Assembly (NCBI GenBank): GCA_027257055.1
Contig: JAPVLO010000384.1
Coordinates: 1,674,001-1,738,000, forward strand
DNA: 64,000 bases
Direction: 5' to 3'
Source of the DNA: Cephalopachus bancanus
Taxonomy: Eukaryota; Chordata; Mammalia; Primates; Tarsiidae
Below are positions 23,856 through 35,369 of the stretch, in pieces (the stretch's first letter is position 1; the number at the start of each line of letters is the position of its first letter). The position numbers and the translations under genes are program-made. The notes beneath the pieces were generated by a model. It saw nothing but the letters and a program-made list of their open reading frames with translations, was not told the DNA's origin and did no database searches.

Positions 23856-24121
23856 GTACGTAACTCTTTGTTGATTCTCTGGAGGAAGGTTATGACCTCT
23901 CTTCCTTCTTCTGTTTGTTATCTCCCTGGGATTCTATCTCCAAGGGCAAAGCTCAAGAAATTTTCTAGCATAAGGCACTGATGGGGAATTTAGCACTGGG
24001 ATGAGGACTACAAGGTTAGGTAGGGTCTCTACAAGCTGAGTTCAAAGTGAAGACATTCTAGGTGAAAGAATGACAGAAGCACTGTGTTCACTAGCCAAGC
24101 AGTTTTTCACTTTAGTTGTGC

Positions 24122-24145
24122 TTTTGTGTGTGTGTGTGTGTGGTT
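24122..24145 (+). repeat. (TG)n microsatellite
   Basis: TGTGTG tract of about 20 bases just upstream of an Alu. Confidence 0.9.
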
Positions 24146-24168
24146 TTTAAAAAAATAAAAAAAAAAAC

Positions 24169-24479
24169 AGCTGGGCATGGTGGCTCAGCTTGTAATCCCA
24201 GCACTTTGGGAGGCCAAGGCAAAAGGATTGCCTGAGCCCTGGGGTTCGAGACCAGCCTGGGCGATTTGGTGAGACCTCGTCTCTACAGTGAATTAAAAAA
24301 AAAGCCGGGTGTGGTGGCATTCGTCTGTAGTTCCAGCTACTTGGAAGACTGAGGCAGAAGGATCAACTGAGCCCAGCAGGTCAAGGCTGCAGTGGCCATG
24401 AGCATGCCGCTGCCTTCTAGCCTGCGCGACATGTGTGAGACTCCAACTCAAAAAATAAAAATAAAAACAACCCCCCCCC
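24169..24479 (+). mobile_element. Lemur-type Alu, sense, with A/C-rich tail
   Basis: Complete dimer from GCTGGGCATGGTGGCTCAGC to GAGACTCCAACTC, followed by AAAATAAAAATAAAAAC and a run of nine C near 24471-24479. The target duplication is obscured by A-rich flanks. A C run after an Alu tail is unusual. Confidence 0.9.
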
Positions 24480-24599
24480 ACAACCTGAAATCTACCTTGG
24501 TAACAAATTTGTAAGTGTACTATACAGTATTGCTAAATTAAGCACCAAGTTGTGCACTAGCTATCTAGAACCTTTCATGTTGCATTACTGAAACTACAC

Positions 24600-24880
24600 T
24601 CATTGAACATGTTGCCTCCCTCTGATCCCTGGCAACCCCCTTTGGACTTTCTGTTTCTGTGAGTTTGACGAATTTAGATATATCACGTAAATGAAATCGT
24701 GCCGTATTGGTATTCTGTGACTGCTTATTTCACTCAGCATGATGTCTCTAAGTTTGCTGCATGCAGCCCATTGTAGAATATTTTCTTTTTTATGACTGGA
24801 TATTATTCCATTGTGTGTACACATCACGCTTTCTGTTTTCATTCATCCATTCACGGACATTTAGGTAGTTTATGACCAGA
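24600..24880 (-). mobile_element. Old L1 (L1M type) 3' part, antisense
   Basis: CCCTCTGATCCCTGGCAACC, CTTTCTGTTTCTGTGAGTTTG, TTATTTCACTCAGCATGATG and ATTATTCCATTGTGTGTACA read in order as the antisense of an old mammalian L1 3' end. It is diverged. Confidence 0.75.
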
Positions 24881-24889
24881 GCTATTCTA

Positions 24890-25438
24890 TTTAAGTCCTA
24901 CTTAGCATGATTACGTATGAAATTGTCATTTTTTTACAGGCCAAAGTCATTCAATATCTGTTAATTTAATATGATTCAATAATTATATTTACAGTGATTC
25001 AGGATGAAACACGAATACAAACTTAAAAGTAAGTAAAATGCAAGTCTAAAGCACATGGTGTCCTGGCAAGCTTGCTGTTGTTTTCTGTTTTTGGTCAACA
25101 GTCTTCTAACCCACAAGGGCATGACCTAAACTTCACTGCATTTCAGATTCATCAAGAGGGATTTATAAATACCATTGCCAAGATTGATACCCCAGAAGAA
25201 GTAGGTCAGGATACCTGAGAATGGGTATTTTTTAGTCACCAAAGCTAATTCCAAAATGCATCAGAGTTTGAAAACAATGTGATAAGGGAATTTATTTTCT
25301 TGAGGCAGTCTTTGTATTATTCCATTAACAGATGTAGGATGAACAGTGGTTTCACATCATCAAATAAGATGGTCAGAGGAGAATTATTCTTTCCTCCATG
25401 TCATTGTTCTAGAAGGTGCCACATAACCTTGTGAACTT
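24890..25438. other. No feature recognised
   Basis: AT-rich unique-looking sequence. Confidence 0.45.
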
Positions 25439-25439
25439 T

Positions 25440-26386
25440 CCAAATCCAATCCTCTTTTTTTCTTAATTTTTTTAATTTTAAAGATGTGGGGTACAATTCA
25501 GGGTGAGGCATACAAATGTTCACTATGCAGGTGCCCTTGTTGATGAGGTGTGACCCCCCCTTCCCCAGGCAGATTCCCACGACTGCCAATCCCGCTTCCC
25601 CGCCCCCCTCTCGGCAGTTTCCCACTGCCGTCAATCATCCTTTTATAGTATTGAGATAATTGTTCAAGGTCCACTTATGAGTGAGAACATGTGACACCCA
25701 GTTCTTAGTTTCTGTGAAAGATCACTCAGTATGATAGACTCTAAGTCCTTCCGAGTTGCTGTGTTGTTCATGATTTTGTCTTTCTTTGTGACTGTGTAGT
25801 ATTCCATTATGTGTAAGTACCACTTTTTTTACCCAGTCCTCTTTTTGATGGGCAGCACAGATGATTCCTTGTTCTTGCCACTGTGAACAAAGCTGCAACA
25901 AGCATACAGGTATCTTTTTTATAGAGTGATTTGAGTTCTTCCTGGTATATTCCCAGTAGGGGGATTGCAGGGTCATATGAGAGGTCAGTTTTTGGACCTT
26001 TTGGGAATCACCAAACTATTTTCCACAGAGGCTGCACTAGTTGACACTCCCACCAACAGTGTAGAAGTCTTCCCTTTTCCCCACATCCTCTCCAGCATCT
26101 GTTGTTTTCTGAATTATTGATGATGGCTATCCTGACTGGAGATGGGTGGTATCTCTGTGTGATTTTAATTTGCATTTCTTTGATGACTAGTGAGGCTGAG
26201 CATTTTTTCATGTATCTGTTGGCTGCTTACGTCTTCTTTTGAGAACGCTCTGTTCATATATTTTGCCTGCTTTGTAATGAGGCTGTTTTGTTCTTTTCGG
26301 CACTTTTGAGCTCCTTGTAGATCCTAGACCCTAGGCCTTTGTCAGACATACAGTTGGCAAATATTTTTTCCCAAATCCAATCTTCT
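25440..26386 (-). mobile_element. L1, antisense, 5'-truncated, 0.9 kb
   Basis: CCAAATCCAATCCTCT at 25440-25455 and CCAAATCCAATCTTCT at 26371-26386 match at 15 of 16 positions and frame the insert. The antisense tail, 3' UTR and ORF2 end run through TGGGGTACAATTCAGGG, the ORF2 C-terminal region and TTTGTCAGACATACAGTTGG. Its sequence departs more from the other young copies (for example at the hairpin near 25566), so it is a sister or slightly older subfamily. Confidence 0.92.
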
Positions 26387-26389
26387 AAT

Positions 26390-27275
26390 GACTCCTCATT
26401 ACCATACATCATAGTAATGAGTTCCCTAATCTAACAGATTGCAGTATCTACATTCATCTTTTGTGCCTTCATTACGCTTTTGTATTATTTCATCATCATT
26501 TTAAGAACCATTCAATATAGCATTTAAGGACTCTGGAGGCAGGCTAGGACAGGGTCCTGGTGCTTTTCCTTCTTTCATTTGATCATTTGTGGTGACACAT
26601 CTGGTTCAAATCACAAGTCACAGGGCTCCTGCAATTATGAGTTTTTCACAGTAAATTTGTATTTGCGGTACTGAATTTCCATCTTCTGATATATGCTTCC
26701 AGGGTCTGGAATCTTTTCCATCTGCTTACAAAAATTCAAGTTTCACAAACTTTGCTCTAGAGGTCAGTCCAGAAGAGGCAAAAGATGAGGCTGCCTAGCA
26801 GTAAAACAAGGCATTTCCTGGAGTGTTAGGAATTGAAATGCAGGAGACTCTGATTCAGCTAAAGGTCAAGTTGTGTTCTGAAGACAGGGAGAAGAATAAG
26901 AACTTTTAAAAGAGCTGAGGGTAGTTACTTAAGTTGTTTTGAAACAAGGATCACTGGGAAGGCATCTGGCTTAGTGCATGAGAGTTCATATTTCATTGGT
27001 TGTCATTGGTTAGGAGTGGCAATGCTGGAAAAATCCAGCTGTTTTCCAGGATGTGTGATCCTTGCAGTTTGGCTCAGCTGAAAAGTTCAAAGCAAGTTTC
27101 TGATTTTTTGTTGTGTTTTTTTCCCCATTTTTTGTAATGTTGTAGGCCATGCACATAGTACTTTTCAGATGGCTTCCTGACTTCATTTTAGAGCTCTGAA
27201 CCAGAGTGACACCATTTTGTAGATCACTTTTCACATTCAGAACACTATTTTGGCAAGATTGTAATGAACATGCTA
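26390..27275. other. No feature recognised
   Basis: Unique-looking sequence with no supported gene. Confidence 0.45.
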
Positions 27276-27276
27276 T

Positions 27277-27543
27277 AAAAAGGAGGACTCGCTGGGCTCC
27301 GTGGCTCAGCCTGTAATCCTGTGCCTTTGGGAGGCTGAGGTGAGTGGATTGCCTGGGCAACTTGGCAAGACATCATCTCTACAATAAATCAAAAAATTAG
27401 CCAGACATAGTAGTGCGCGTCTGTAGTTCCAGCTACTTGGAAGGCTGAGATGGAAGTATCGCCGGAGCCCAGCAGGTCGAGGCTGCGGTGGCCGAGAGCG
27501 GTCACTGCACTCCAGTCTGGGCGACAGAGTGAGATTCCAACTC

Positions 27544-27575
<32 letters not shown>

Positions 27576-27583
27576 GAGGACTC
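27277..27583 (+). mobile_element. Lemur-type Alu, sense, left B box deleted
   Basis: AAAAAGGAGGACTC (27277-27290) and AAAAAGAGGACTC (27571-27583) are the target-site duplication. The left monomer runs GGATTGCCTGGGCAACTTGG near 27348 and lacks the usual segment holding the RNA polymerase III B box (GGGTTC..GACC). The two GCCTG words flanking that segment may have mediated the deletion. The tail is (AAAAG)n. Confidence 0.92.
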
Positions 27584-27599
27584 CGTGGCAGTGGTTGAC

Positions 27600-28066
27600 T
27601 GAAGAATGGCCTCCCTAAGATGACTACATCCTAATCTTTCAGAATCTGTGAATATGTGACATTAAATGGTCACAGGGACTTAGCACAAGTGATTAAGAGA
27701 TGAGTAAGGTTATTCTGGATTATTTGAGTGGGCCCGATGCAATCCTGAGTTCCTTATAAGAGAAACACATGAGGATCTGCATTGAGGATATGACAATAAA
27801 AGAAGAGGGTCTAGGAGAGAGATTGAAGGATGCAGCTATACCACTGGATTAAAAATGGAGGATGAAGCCATGTGTCAAGGGAAGCAGGTGACCTGTACAA
27901 GACAAAAGAGGCAAGGATGTAGACTCTTCCCCTGAGACTCCAGAAGGAACATAGCCCTATTGACCCATATCAGATACCAGAAATGTAAGAGAATAAACTT
28001 GTATTGCTCTAAGCCACTAAGTGTATGGTAATTTGTTATAGCAGCAATAGGAAGCTAATACACTGG
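27600..28066 (+). mobile_element. MLT1-type MaLR LTR, sense
   Basis: AGAATCTGTGAATATGTGAC, GATTATTTGAGTGGGCCCGA, TCCTTATAAGAG, CCCCTGAGACTCCAGAAGGA, AGAGAATAAACTTGTATTGC, CTAAGCCACTAAGTGTATGG and GGAAGCTAATACAC follow the MLT1 consensus in order. AATAAA lies in the expected position near 27992. Confidence 0.88.
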
Positions 28067-28069
28067 CCA

Positions 28070-28795
28070 AATAAATTTAGGAGATGCTACATGCTTTATT
28101 ATCTTTTAGGACATTCACAGTATCTGCTAGTGCAACAATGTCAATGATTAATGCTGAAATACCTTCTGGAACAGCAATTATTTTTCTAGGAAAGCCACCT
28201 TCATGAACGGAGAACTTTAGCTATGAATAGACTTTGTTACTTGACTCATTTTGTGTTTGTTTGTGTATAACCTGTTCCATACTCAGTACATCCAAAGACC
28301 TGTACATTGAAAAATACTGAGTTATGAGCAGTATCTTGAGCATTGGACTGGAAGTACACAGACTTATTACATGACGTTCACCCATCTGATGCATTTTCAT
28401 TACTGTATCCTCTCTGTTGCTACAAAATGGCAGTCCCATAAATAATTATCTTGGGTTGTATCAATATTTATTTTGGATGGTTGAGGTACTTTACAGAGTA
28501 ATGCTTTGAGATACGCTTGAGCATTATTTTATTTTATAGCAGCAAGAATGTAAAATAGAAATGCTTTCTTTGAAAAAATTCTATATTATGTATCATGCTC
28601 TGAGAAATGTTTTATAATAAATCTTTTCATTTGAGTTTTTGAATGAAACGTGTTATTATTTTGAATGATCTTTACATATTTTTAAAGCATTACTCGTGTC
28701 ATTTAAGAGAATTTTTCCCCTCCATTGGTGTGGCACATATTCAGTGGAGAGAAAGCCAATATGAAGTTCATGTGGTTTTTTATTTTATATGCTTA
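28070..28795. other. No feature recognised
   Basis: AT-rich unique-looking sequence. Confidence 0.45.
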
Positions 28796-28804
28796 TTTAT
28801 TTAT

Positions 28805-28945
28805 TATTTATTTTTTTTAGATATTGAGGTCTTGCTGTGTTGTCCAGACTGGCCTCACACTTCTGGGCTCAAGTGATTCTCACACCTCAGTCTCATGAGT
28901 AGCTGAGATTATCCGAGTATAGTGACACATGACTGTGGCTTTTTA
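28805..28945 (-). mobile_element. Old Alu-type monomer, antisense
   Basis: GATATTGAGGTCTTGCTGTG, TTGTCCAGACTGGCCTCACA and GGGCTCAAGTGATTCTCACA read as the antisense of a single 7SL-type unit (FRAM/FLAM-like), with a T-rich start and a truncated end. Confidence 0.7.
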
Positions 28946-28949
28946 AAAC

Positions 28950-29660
28950 ATTTGTTCTTGGGAACAAATTTCTGGATAGATATATAGTTTTGAATAGTAA
29001 AATTACCTTTCTCGAGTTATTAAAATGGATTTTTCCTAGTTTGTTGTGGGTTTCCTTCAGGTGACAGGCCAGAATTAAATTTGTTTCTCTGGCATTTCAA
29101 ATATGTCTTACTTGGGAATACCTCATTCTAGAACTGGAGATATCACAGAAATAAAGGGTACTTGAGTAATCCAGGACATGTAAACGCTTAAAGTATTTAT
29201 TTTTAGGAAATGAGATTTCTATTTTAAATCAGGAATGCAACTAGGGGCTTCCTAAAAAGATAAATTTTGTCTCTGCTTTCAATATGCTTACAATACAATT
29301 TTTTTATCTCCAAATTTTTCAGTGTTCTTGACTTACACATAAAACTCAGGGATTTGTGTTAACTAACAGCAAGAATTCTCCAGCTGTAAGGGATTTTCAC
29401 CATTAAAAATGATGGCTGAGGTACACTATGAGTTTTTAGTCTTAGAGAGCTTTAAGTGCCCAAGATGATCCAGATCAAGATTCTAATGCATTTTAGCTGT
29501 GCATTTTAGGATGAATTGCATGACTTTCTCATGTAAAAAAATAGAGATAATAACTAGTATCCATTTGGCTATCTCATAGAATTGTGATGACCAAAAAGTG
29601 CAATTTATGTTAAGCTCTGGCTACAGATAATTGTTTCAGGAATGGTCTCACTCATGGAAG
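28950..29660. other. No feature recognised
   Basis: AT-rich unique-looking sequence. Confidence 0.45.
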
Positions 29661-29667
29661 GACTAAT

Positions 29668-29905
29668 TTCTCAAAGTCAGTAATTCTCCAAGGGTAGGCA
29701 AGGATCAGCAACATCCAAGGATCAGCAACATCCACATTTCCCAGGGCCTTGTTAAAAATGCAGATTATCTGGCCTCACTCAAGACTTGCTGAATTAGAAC
29801 CGCTGTGCTTTAATGAACTTGCTAAGTGATGGTAACGCAAGATGAAGTACGAGAAGCTCCGCTCTGATGCACTGTTCGATGTCCCTGATTCTGCTCTGAG
29901 CTCAG
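29668..29905 (+). mobile_element. MER5A-like hAT-Charlie fragment with a 17-base tandem duplication
   Basis: TTCTCAAAGTCAGTAATTCT, a GATCAGCAACATCC block, GTTAAAAATGCAGATTATCTG and CTTGCTGAATTAGAACC follow MER5A order. The words AAGGATCAGCAACATCC at 29700-29716 and 29717-29733 are a perfect tandem duplication not expected in the family. Confidence 0.55.
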
Positions 29906-30078
29906 AGGAGACTCATGAATGATTCTCAACACAGAAATCTCCATCGGGAGCCTTGGTCTTCAAACTTATCTGCAGAGATCACCTGCCGAGAGGTCCACAA
30001 TTTTATTTCTTATGTTCAAGTTATTTACTAGCTGTTTTTAGCATTTAACCCTTTCCCCAGAATATACCCTGAGATTTA

Positions 30079-30106
30079 AACAGAAAGAGAGAGAGAGAGA
30101 GAAGAG
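30079..30106 (+). repeat. (GA)n microsatellite
   Basis: GAGAGAGAGAGAG tract of about 20 bases flanked by A-rich sequence. Confidence 0.9.
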
Positions 30107-30439
30107 AAAAAATTATGAAATATAGTAATTGTCTTCCTTTTTTGTAATTCTCGCTAGGATTAGACACAAGTAAGATTTGCTTCACCCTCAAAGAGCATGT
30201 TTATGTAAAATTAAATGAACATGGGAGAAAGTTGTACTTTTTTTTCCCTAAACGGACAAAGGACTAAATTGAGAAAATGTCCTTAAATAATTCTTAGTAG
30301 ATTCTGTTGTGTTATAACACTTTTGTTACTTCTTTTATGTGTTTGCTAAAATATTATGACACGCTTTTAGAGACTGAAAAAATTTACTGCAAATGTAAGT
30401 AAAGACACCATTTTTGCACTACTTTGCCACTATTTTACA

Positions 30440-30575
30440 CACAGTCTCTTATTTAATCACTATCATTTCACTTAACATGTGACTCAGAGAAATTACATAG
30501 TTAGTAAGAATCATAAATAGAACTCGAAAATGGAACTCATTCCAAGAAAAGAGCTTCACTGCTTTGTCATGCCTT
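30440..30575 (+). repeat. Possible MIR-like SINE fragment
   Basis: TTATTTAATCACTATCATTT..GACTCAGAGAAATTACATAG..AATAGAACTCG follows the MIR core loosely. High divergence keeps confidence low. Confidence 0.35.
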
Positions 30576-30579
30576 TTCC

Positions 30580-31950
30580 CAAACAGAACCACCTTTGGCA
30601 CCACTCCCAGTGTTCCTCGCCAATTTAAAATTTTTATCTTACAGTTTTGAACCCAACACTCCAATATTTTATTTTGCAAATAAAAGACCTAGACAATTGT
30701 CCTGATAAAGAATTTAATGAGAATCAAAATTGGTATGTCTTATGTTAATAAAGCTAGAACTTGAGCTAAGGGTAAAAACTTCTTAGTAGTAAATTCAACT
30801 CCTGTGTCAAATCTTTAAAAGAGAGTTTAAAAATATGATGGATTCAGACTAAACACATTGACGAGTAATATTCAAAAATCCTAGTTTAAAGATAACGACT
30901 AGAACCAAATTACTTTAAATGACTAGCAAGTCATAATCAAGTGGGATTTTCTCTAGAACTCAGATAGTTCAACGTCAATAAATCTTTTTCAACAATTATC
31001 TTATTAATAGCAAAAAGAAAATAAAACCTATGCTACAAATATAGAGATAGTTGTATTATCTTATAATATACAAATATAGAGATATTTGTATTATATTGTA
31101 ATATAGAGATATGTTTGATAAAACAACATCTATTCCTGGTTTAAAGAAATTTGTAAAAGGGTAATTGCAAAGGAAATACTTCTCATGTTATTTAGTAACT
31201 CTGTGCCTAATGGTAACTAATAAAAACTTTCTCACAAAGAAGATGTACATTAAATTTTTAACAAGGCAGACAGGCAGACTCAATAATTCTGCTATGAGAT
31301 CTTTTCTTAGGAAATTATTGTAAGGACGTATATATGAGGTATTATTTAAAACCATGTATATAAGGTAAAAAGCAAAAGTTTCTAAAGCTGGAATTGGTGT
31401 GGTCAGTTATTATGAATTTTCAACAGGAAAATGTTATACAGCTATTAACAATCATGATTGAGGACTCCAGTTAAAGTTGCTAAACTGAACACACACATAT
31501 CCTTTCAACTCCATGAAATGACAGTCTGCAAATAAAACAAACTTTTTAGGCACCAGAACAAAGAGAATGAGAGATGAAGCATGTGTGGGAAAGTGATTTC
31601 AATGAGGTTTTGAAGGTAAGAATGTGGATAGAAGAGTGATAATTGGCTAAACATAGTGGAAAGGGAGAGAATTTATTGTTCCAGCAGTGGATCTTTTGTT
31701 GAGCAGTGAACATGTTTACCTTGTAGAAGCCCCAGAAAGTGACAGGTGCCACAGAAGTCAGGAGGGGAGTTGGGGGTGAGGGATAATTTAAAAGTTTGTA
31801 TGCCAAATGATTGCTCCTGCTTTTACCCTGTTAGTCCAGGCAGTTGCTGGTCTGTTTTCAAGTACTAGATTTAGGAACATGCAATTCCGAGAAATTCTGC
31901 CAGAAAAACTCTGGACTCAAGATATTAGAAAAAAAAAGTTTATAACTAAA
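30580..31950. other. No gene recognised; one 35-base tandem repeat
   Basis: AT-rich sequence. Two copies of a 35-base unit beginning ACAAATATAGAGATA lie at 31035-31069 and 31070-31104 with about three differences. Confidence 0.5.
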
Positions 31951-31955
31951 CAAAA

Positions 31956-32754
31956 TGTTAGACTATGGACAGGGTGAAGGAAAACTAATGGAGAGAGGGA
32001 GGTGCCAGGCTGGGATCTGAGTAAATGCAAAGAATTGCAACACACAGAGGTGAGAGAAGAAAAGATTTATTTAAGAAAAGTTCACCCCCACAGACAGGGA
32101 ATGGGTCACACTCTAGGTGAGTGGGGCCTCATAGCCCCCCAGAGTCCTGGCTTAAGTCCTTTCCTTGGAGATGCTGCACATTACTGCCCGTGACTGTCCG
32201 TGGCTTCCTTATTGACCACCTGTGAATGTCTTGGAGATCCTGTGACATGGAGACCCATTAATGTCCACCCACATTATTATGGCCCCTAGGGAAGGGCGTG
32301 ACAAGGATTCTAATGCTCCTGCACCTTCCCGACGACATTCCTTAGAGCTAATGGTGGGTGCACCTCCCCTTATCTCCCATGCATTCCCAGTGGGTAGCTT
32401 GGGGGGATCCTTGGCTTCCTTTTAGATAGCACCCAATTTACTGGAAGATCGAATCCCCACCTGCTCTCCCTCTGAGCGGTCATAACTTTTGCAATGACAA
32501 GTTTCATGACTTCTACAATCCTTGACCAAAGCATGATGTCTTAGGCCTTGTAAATCCTTTTTACTCTAGGCAAACTTGACTGACACCATGAGCTTCATTA
32601 CACCAGGAAGTCTGTTCCTAAAAAGACAGTCGGCAAAGTTAATTTTACTTAAAGTATACATTTCTTCCAAAGCATAGCTTCTACTTTCTCATCATTGTGT
32701 CAGGGTTTAAGAACAAGGTGAAAAATGGCTTCCCACTCTCGGTCTCTCCTTTCA
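31956..32754 (-). mobile_element. Probable solo LTR of an endogenous retrovirus, antisense
   Basis: On the minus strand the unit begins TGAAAGGAGAGACCGAGAG and ends ..CCATAGTCTAACA, giving TG..CA ends and about 799 bases. AATAAA on the minus strand (complement of 32066-32071) sits about 110 bases before the end, as expected for R/U5. The flanks CAAAA (31951-31955) and CAAAG (32755-32759) are a possible 5-base duplication with one change. No internal retroviral sequence adjoins it. The family is not identified. Confidence 0.6.
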
Positions 32755-32759
32755 CAAAG

Positions 32760-33285
32760 GATACAGAGCTAAACACAGAGGGATTGGGTGGAAGTCTGCA
32801 TAGTGAGTGTCTGTACAGCTCGCTCAGATGTCAACATTCAGACACACGACCATGAGGTTAAAGATTGGGTAATTCCTCTCTGGCCAATTCTGGAGAATAA
32901 ACTTCTAGATACTAACATCAGTGAAAAAGTGGTGACCACCCTGTTACTCTATTTTCGTACACTTAACAAGTCCTGTAGAAGTAATAAAATAAAACGTCCA
33001 TAAGGCACGTATGTCTCTGAATTTAGAAGACCCAACGTATGTCCAGCTTGGCGGACGAATAAATATACAGCCTGAGGCATGTCAGAAAAAAATGTCAGAA
33101 TTTTGAGTGCCACTGGCTACCTAATGGCAGGGTCTAGTGCAAAATGAAAACAAGGGCCCTTGTTCAAAAACAAGGAAAAAAGTGTCATTAAGGTTACAAA
33201 AAATATCAAAGAGTTTTCTTCTTTTTTCAAAATATAAGCATTAAGTTTATTTTTCATTTTTGCAATCTTTTTTCTTTACTTCCTA
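32760..33285. other. No feature recognised
   Basis: Unique-looking sequence, with no supported element. Confidence 0.4.
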
Positions 33286-33289
33286 CTAT

Positions 33290-33382
33290 TTTATTTTTAT
33301 TATTTTTATTTTATTTTATTTATTTATTTACTTTTTAATTTTTAATGTAAAGATGTGGGATACAATTCAGGGTTAGGTATAT
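33290..33382 (-). mobile_element. Short young L1 tail, antisense
   Basis: A (TTTTA)n-like tract (complement of the tail) is followed by TAAAGATGTGGGATACAATTC and AGGGTTAGGTATA, the antisense end of the young L1. Only about 45 bases of L1 body are present. The target duplication is hidden by the T-rich flank. Confidence 0.75.
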
Positions 33383-33384
33383 TG

Positions 33385-34160
33385 TTCTGCAGTGTCTCTC
33401 TTTCAACTTGTCATGATGTTTTTTATCTGCCATTGATGGTCCACTCCTTTGAGCATGGTAATAATGGCAGTGTGGGTACAAACCCTCACAGCTGGATTGG
33501 AGCTTGGGTAGGTTCCCTCTCCTGACAGCTACCAAACTCACTTGCTAGCCAGAAACACAAAAGTCAAGCCAGGCAACTCTGTTCTCCACAGAACTTTCAT
33601 CCCAACCCACTACCGACGGGTAGCCCCAAATATCACAACTCTGCACTGAGATGTGCTTGACACCTGGACACATAACATCTGTGTCCCTGCGCCTCCACTC
33701 AGCCCCACCGAAAGTCAGAGGCTGCAGAGATTGCTGGCCAGGGTTGGTGGGGATGGGAGGGGAAGGAGAAGCCTGGCAGGGCCTGGTATGCTAGGGTGCA
33801 GGGCAATGGACAGCTGAAAACCCACCCCAGGAAAGCAGGCAGATGCCAGAAGCTGTATGACCCTGTGTGATCACCTGATGGGTGTTCCATTTCCCCAACA
33901 GTCTCTGGTTATAACACACAAATTCAGAAGTGATTATTAAGAACTTTATTTGAACCAAACTTGGGGCCCTTGTGAGCATGGGGCCCTGTGTGACTGTACT
34001 GCTTACATGTCACACAGTCAGCCCTGCCTGGGTATAAAGATCCTATAATCTTCCATGGGCCATAGATAAAAGGTTAGGAACCTAATAACATTTGACTTCA
34101 AGGAAATGAAGCAATTCTTTCAATGTTCTCAGGGAAAACAATTTTAGTCTAGAATTTGGT
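33385..34160. other. No feature recognised
   Basis: GC-richer than average around 33600-33860. The minus frames at 33335-33541 and 33699-33979 show no domain. Confidence 0.45.
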
Positions 34161-34165
34161 AATCA

Positions 34166-34545
34166 AGTGTGAACATTGTCTTAGTGTTCTGTTATTGGAA
34201 CAGACTGTCATAGATTGGTTAATTTATAAACATTAGACTTTTCATTTGGCTTATGATTCTGGAAGTCTAAAAGCATGACACTGGCATCTGGTGAGGGCCC
34301 TCGTGCTGTCTCATCCCACGGCAGAAGGCAGAAAGATGAGAAAGCGGGGGGGAGGCAGGATTTATTTTTATAGCAAGCCCACTCTGGAGATAAACAACCC
34401 ACTCCCATGATAACACATGCATCCATTCTTGAAAACAGAGGCATCATGCCTAATTTTCTCTTATTAGGTGCTACCTCCCAACACTGTCGCACTGGAGATT
34501 AAGTTTCTAACACATGAACCTTGGGGTGAGTAGACAAAGCAAATT
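34166..34545 (-). mobile_element. MaLR LTR (MST/MLT1 type), antisense
   Basis: GGTTAATTTATAAA near 34218, GGCTTATGATTCTGGAAG, ACTGGCATCTGGTGAGGGCC, CATCCCACGGCAGAAGGCAG and GATTAAGTTTCTAACACATG are in the order of the antisense MaLR consensus. It is one LTR without internal sequence. Confidence 0.75.
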
Positions 34546-34589
34546 TGATTGTTCCCACTGTACTCTCACCACATGCTTCTGACACCAGA

Positions 34590-35365
34590 CTTGTGGGGAT
34601 TTCTTCTTTCTCGCCAGCAAGCAATCAGTTCTGCAGTAGACACCAGCTGGGTGTCTTTTAGCCCAACTCAATTCCGAAACTATCTACCTGGAGAGAGCAT
34701 TAGACCCTGTTGATGGAGGGCTCTGTCCTAAAAGACTGAGTCCCGTTTCCAATGCTGATCACAAGTCCCAGGTTATTGTGCTTGCAGTTCTGATTTATTG
34801 GCTATAACACGGGGTTCCCACAACCCCCTCCTTGGGTTTGATTAATTTGCTAGAGTGGCTCACAGAACTCAGGGAGACACTGACTTATTTATTATAAAGG
34901 ATATTACAAAAGATATAGATGAAAAGATGTGCAGGACAATGTGTGTGGGAAGGACCCATGACATGTCCATCCTTTTTTGGGGCACTTGCCAGGAAACTTT
35001 ACATGTTTGGTTACCTGGAAGCTCTCTAAACCCAGCCCTATTAGTTTTTTATGGAGGCTTCATCATATGGGCATGACTGATTAAATCATTTGCCTGCTGG
35101 TCAATGGTGATCACATCAACCTTCAACCTCGCTACCCTTCTTAGAGGTTGAGGTGAGGCTGAAAGTACCCACCCTCTGGTCACATCTTGTCTTTTCTGTG
35201 GCCAGCCCCCATCCTGAAGCTGCCTGGGGGTTGCCAGTCCCTAGTCAACTCATTAGCATACAGAAAGACATTTCTCAATTTGGACATTCCAGGGATTTTA
35301 GGAGCTGTATACCGGAAATGGAAGGAAGACCAAATACATATCTCACAGTATCAATCTATAGCAAA
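34590..35365 (-). mobile_element. Large ERVL/MaLR-class LTR, antisense
   Basis: CAGCTGGGTGTCTTTTAG, GGTTCCCACAACCCCCTCCT, TTTGATTAATTTGCTAGAGT, GGCTCACAGAACTCAGGGAG, TATTATAAAGGATATTAC, TTTATGGAGGCTTCATCATA, CTCATTAGCATACAG and GGATTTTAGGAGCTGTATA are in the order of a common mammalian LTR. I recall it as MLT2-like and am not sure of the subfamily. The complement of AATAAA at about 34890-34900 fits an antisense poly(A) signal. Confidence 0.75.
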
Positions 35366-35369
35366 AGTT

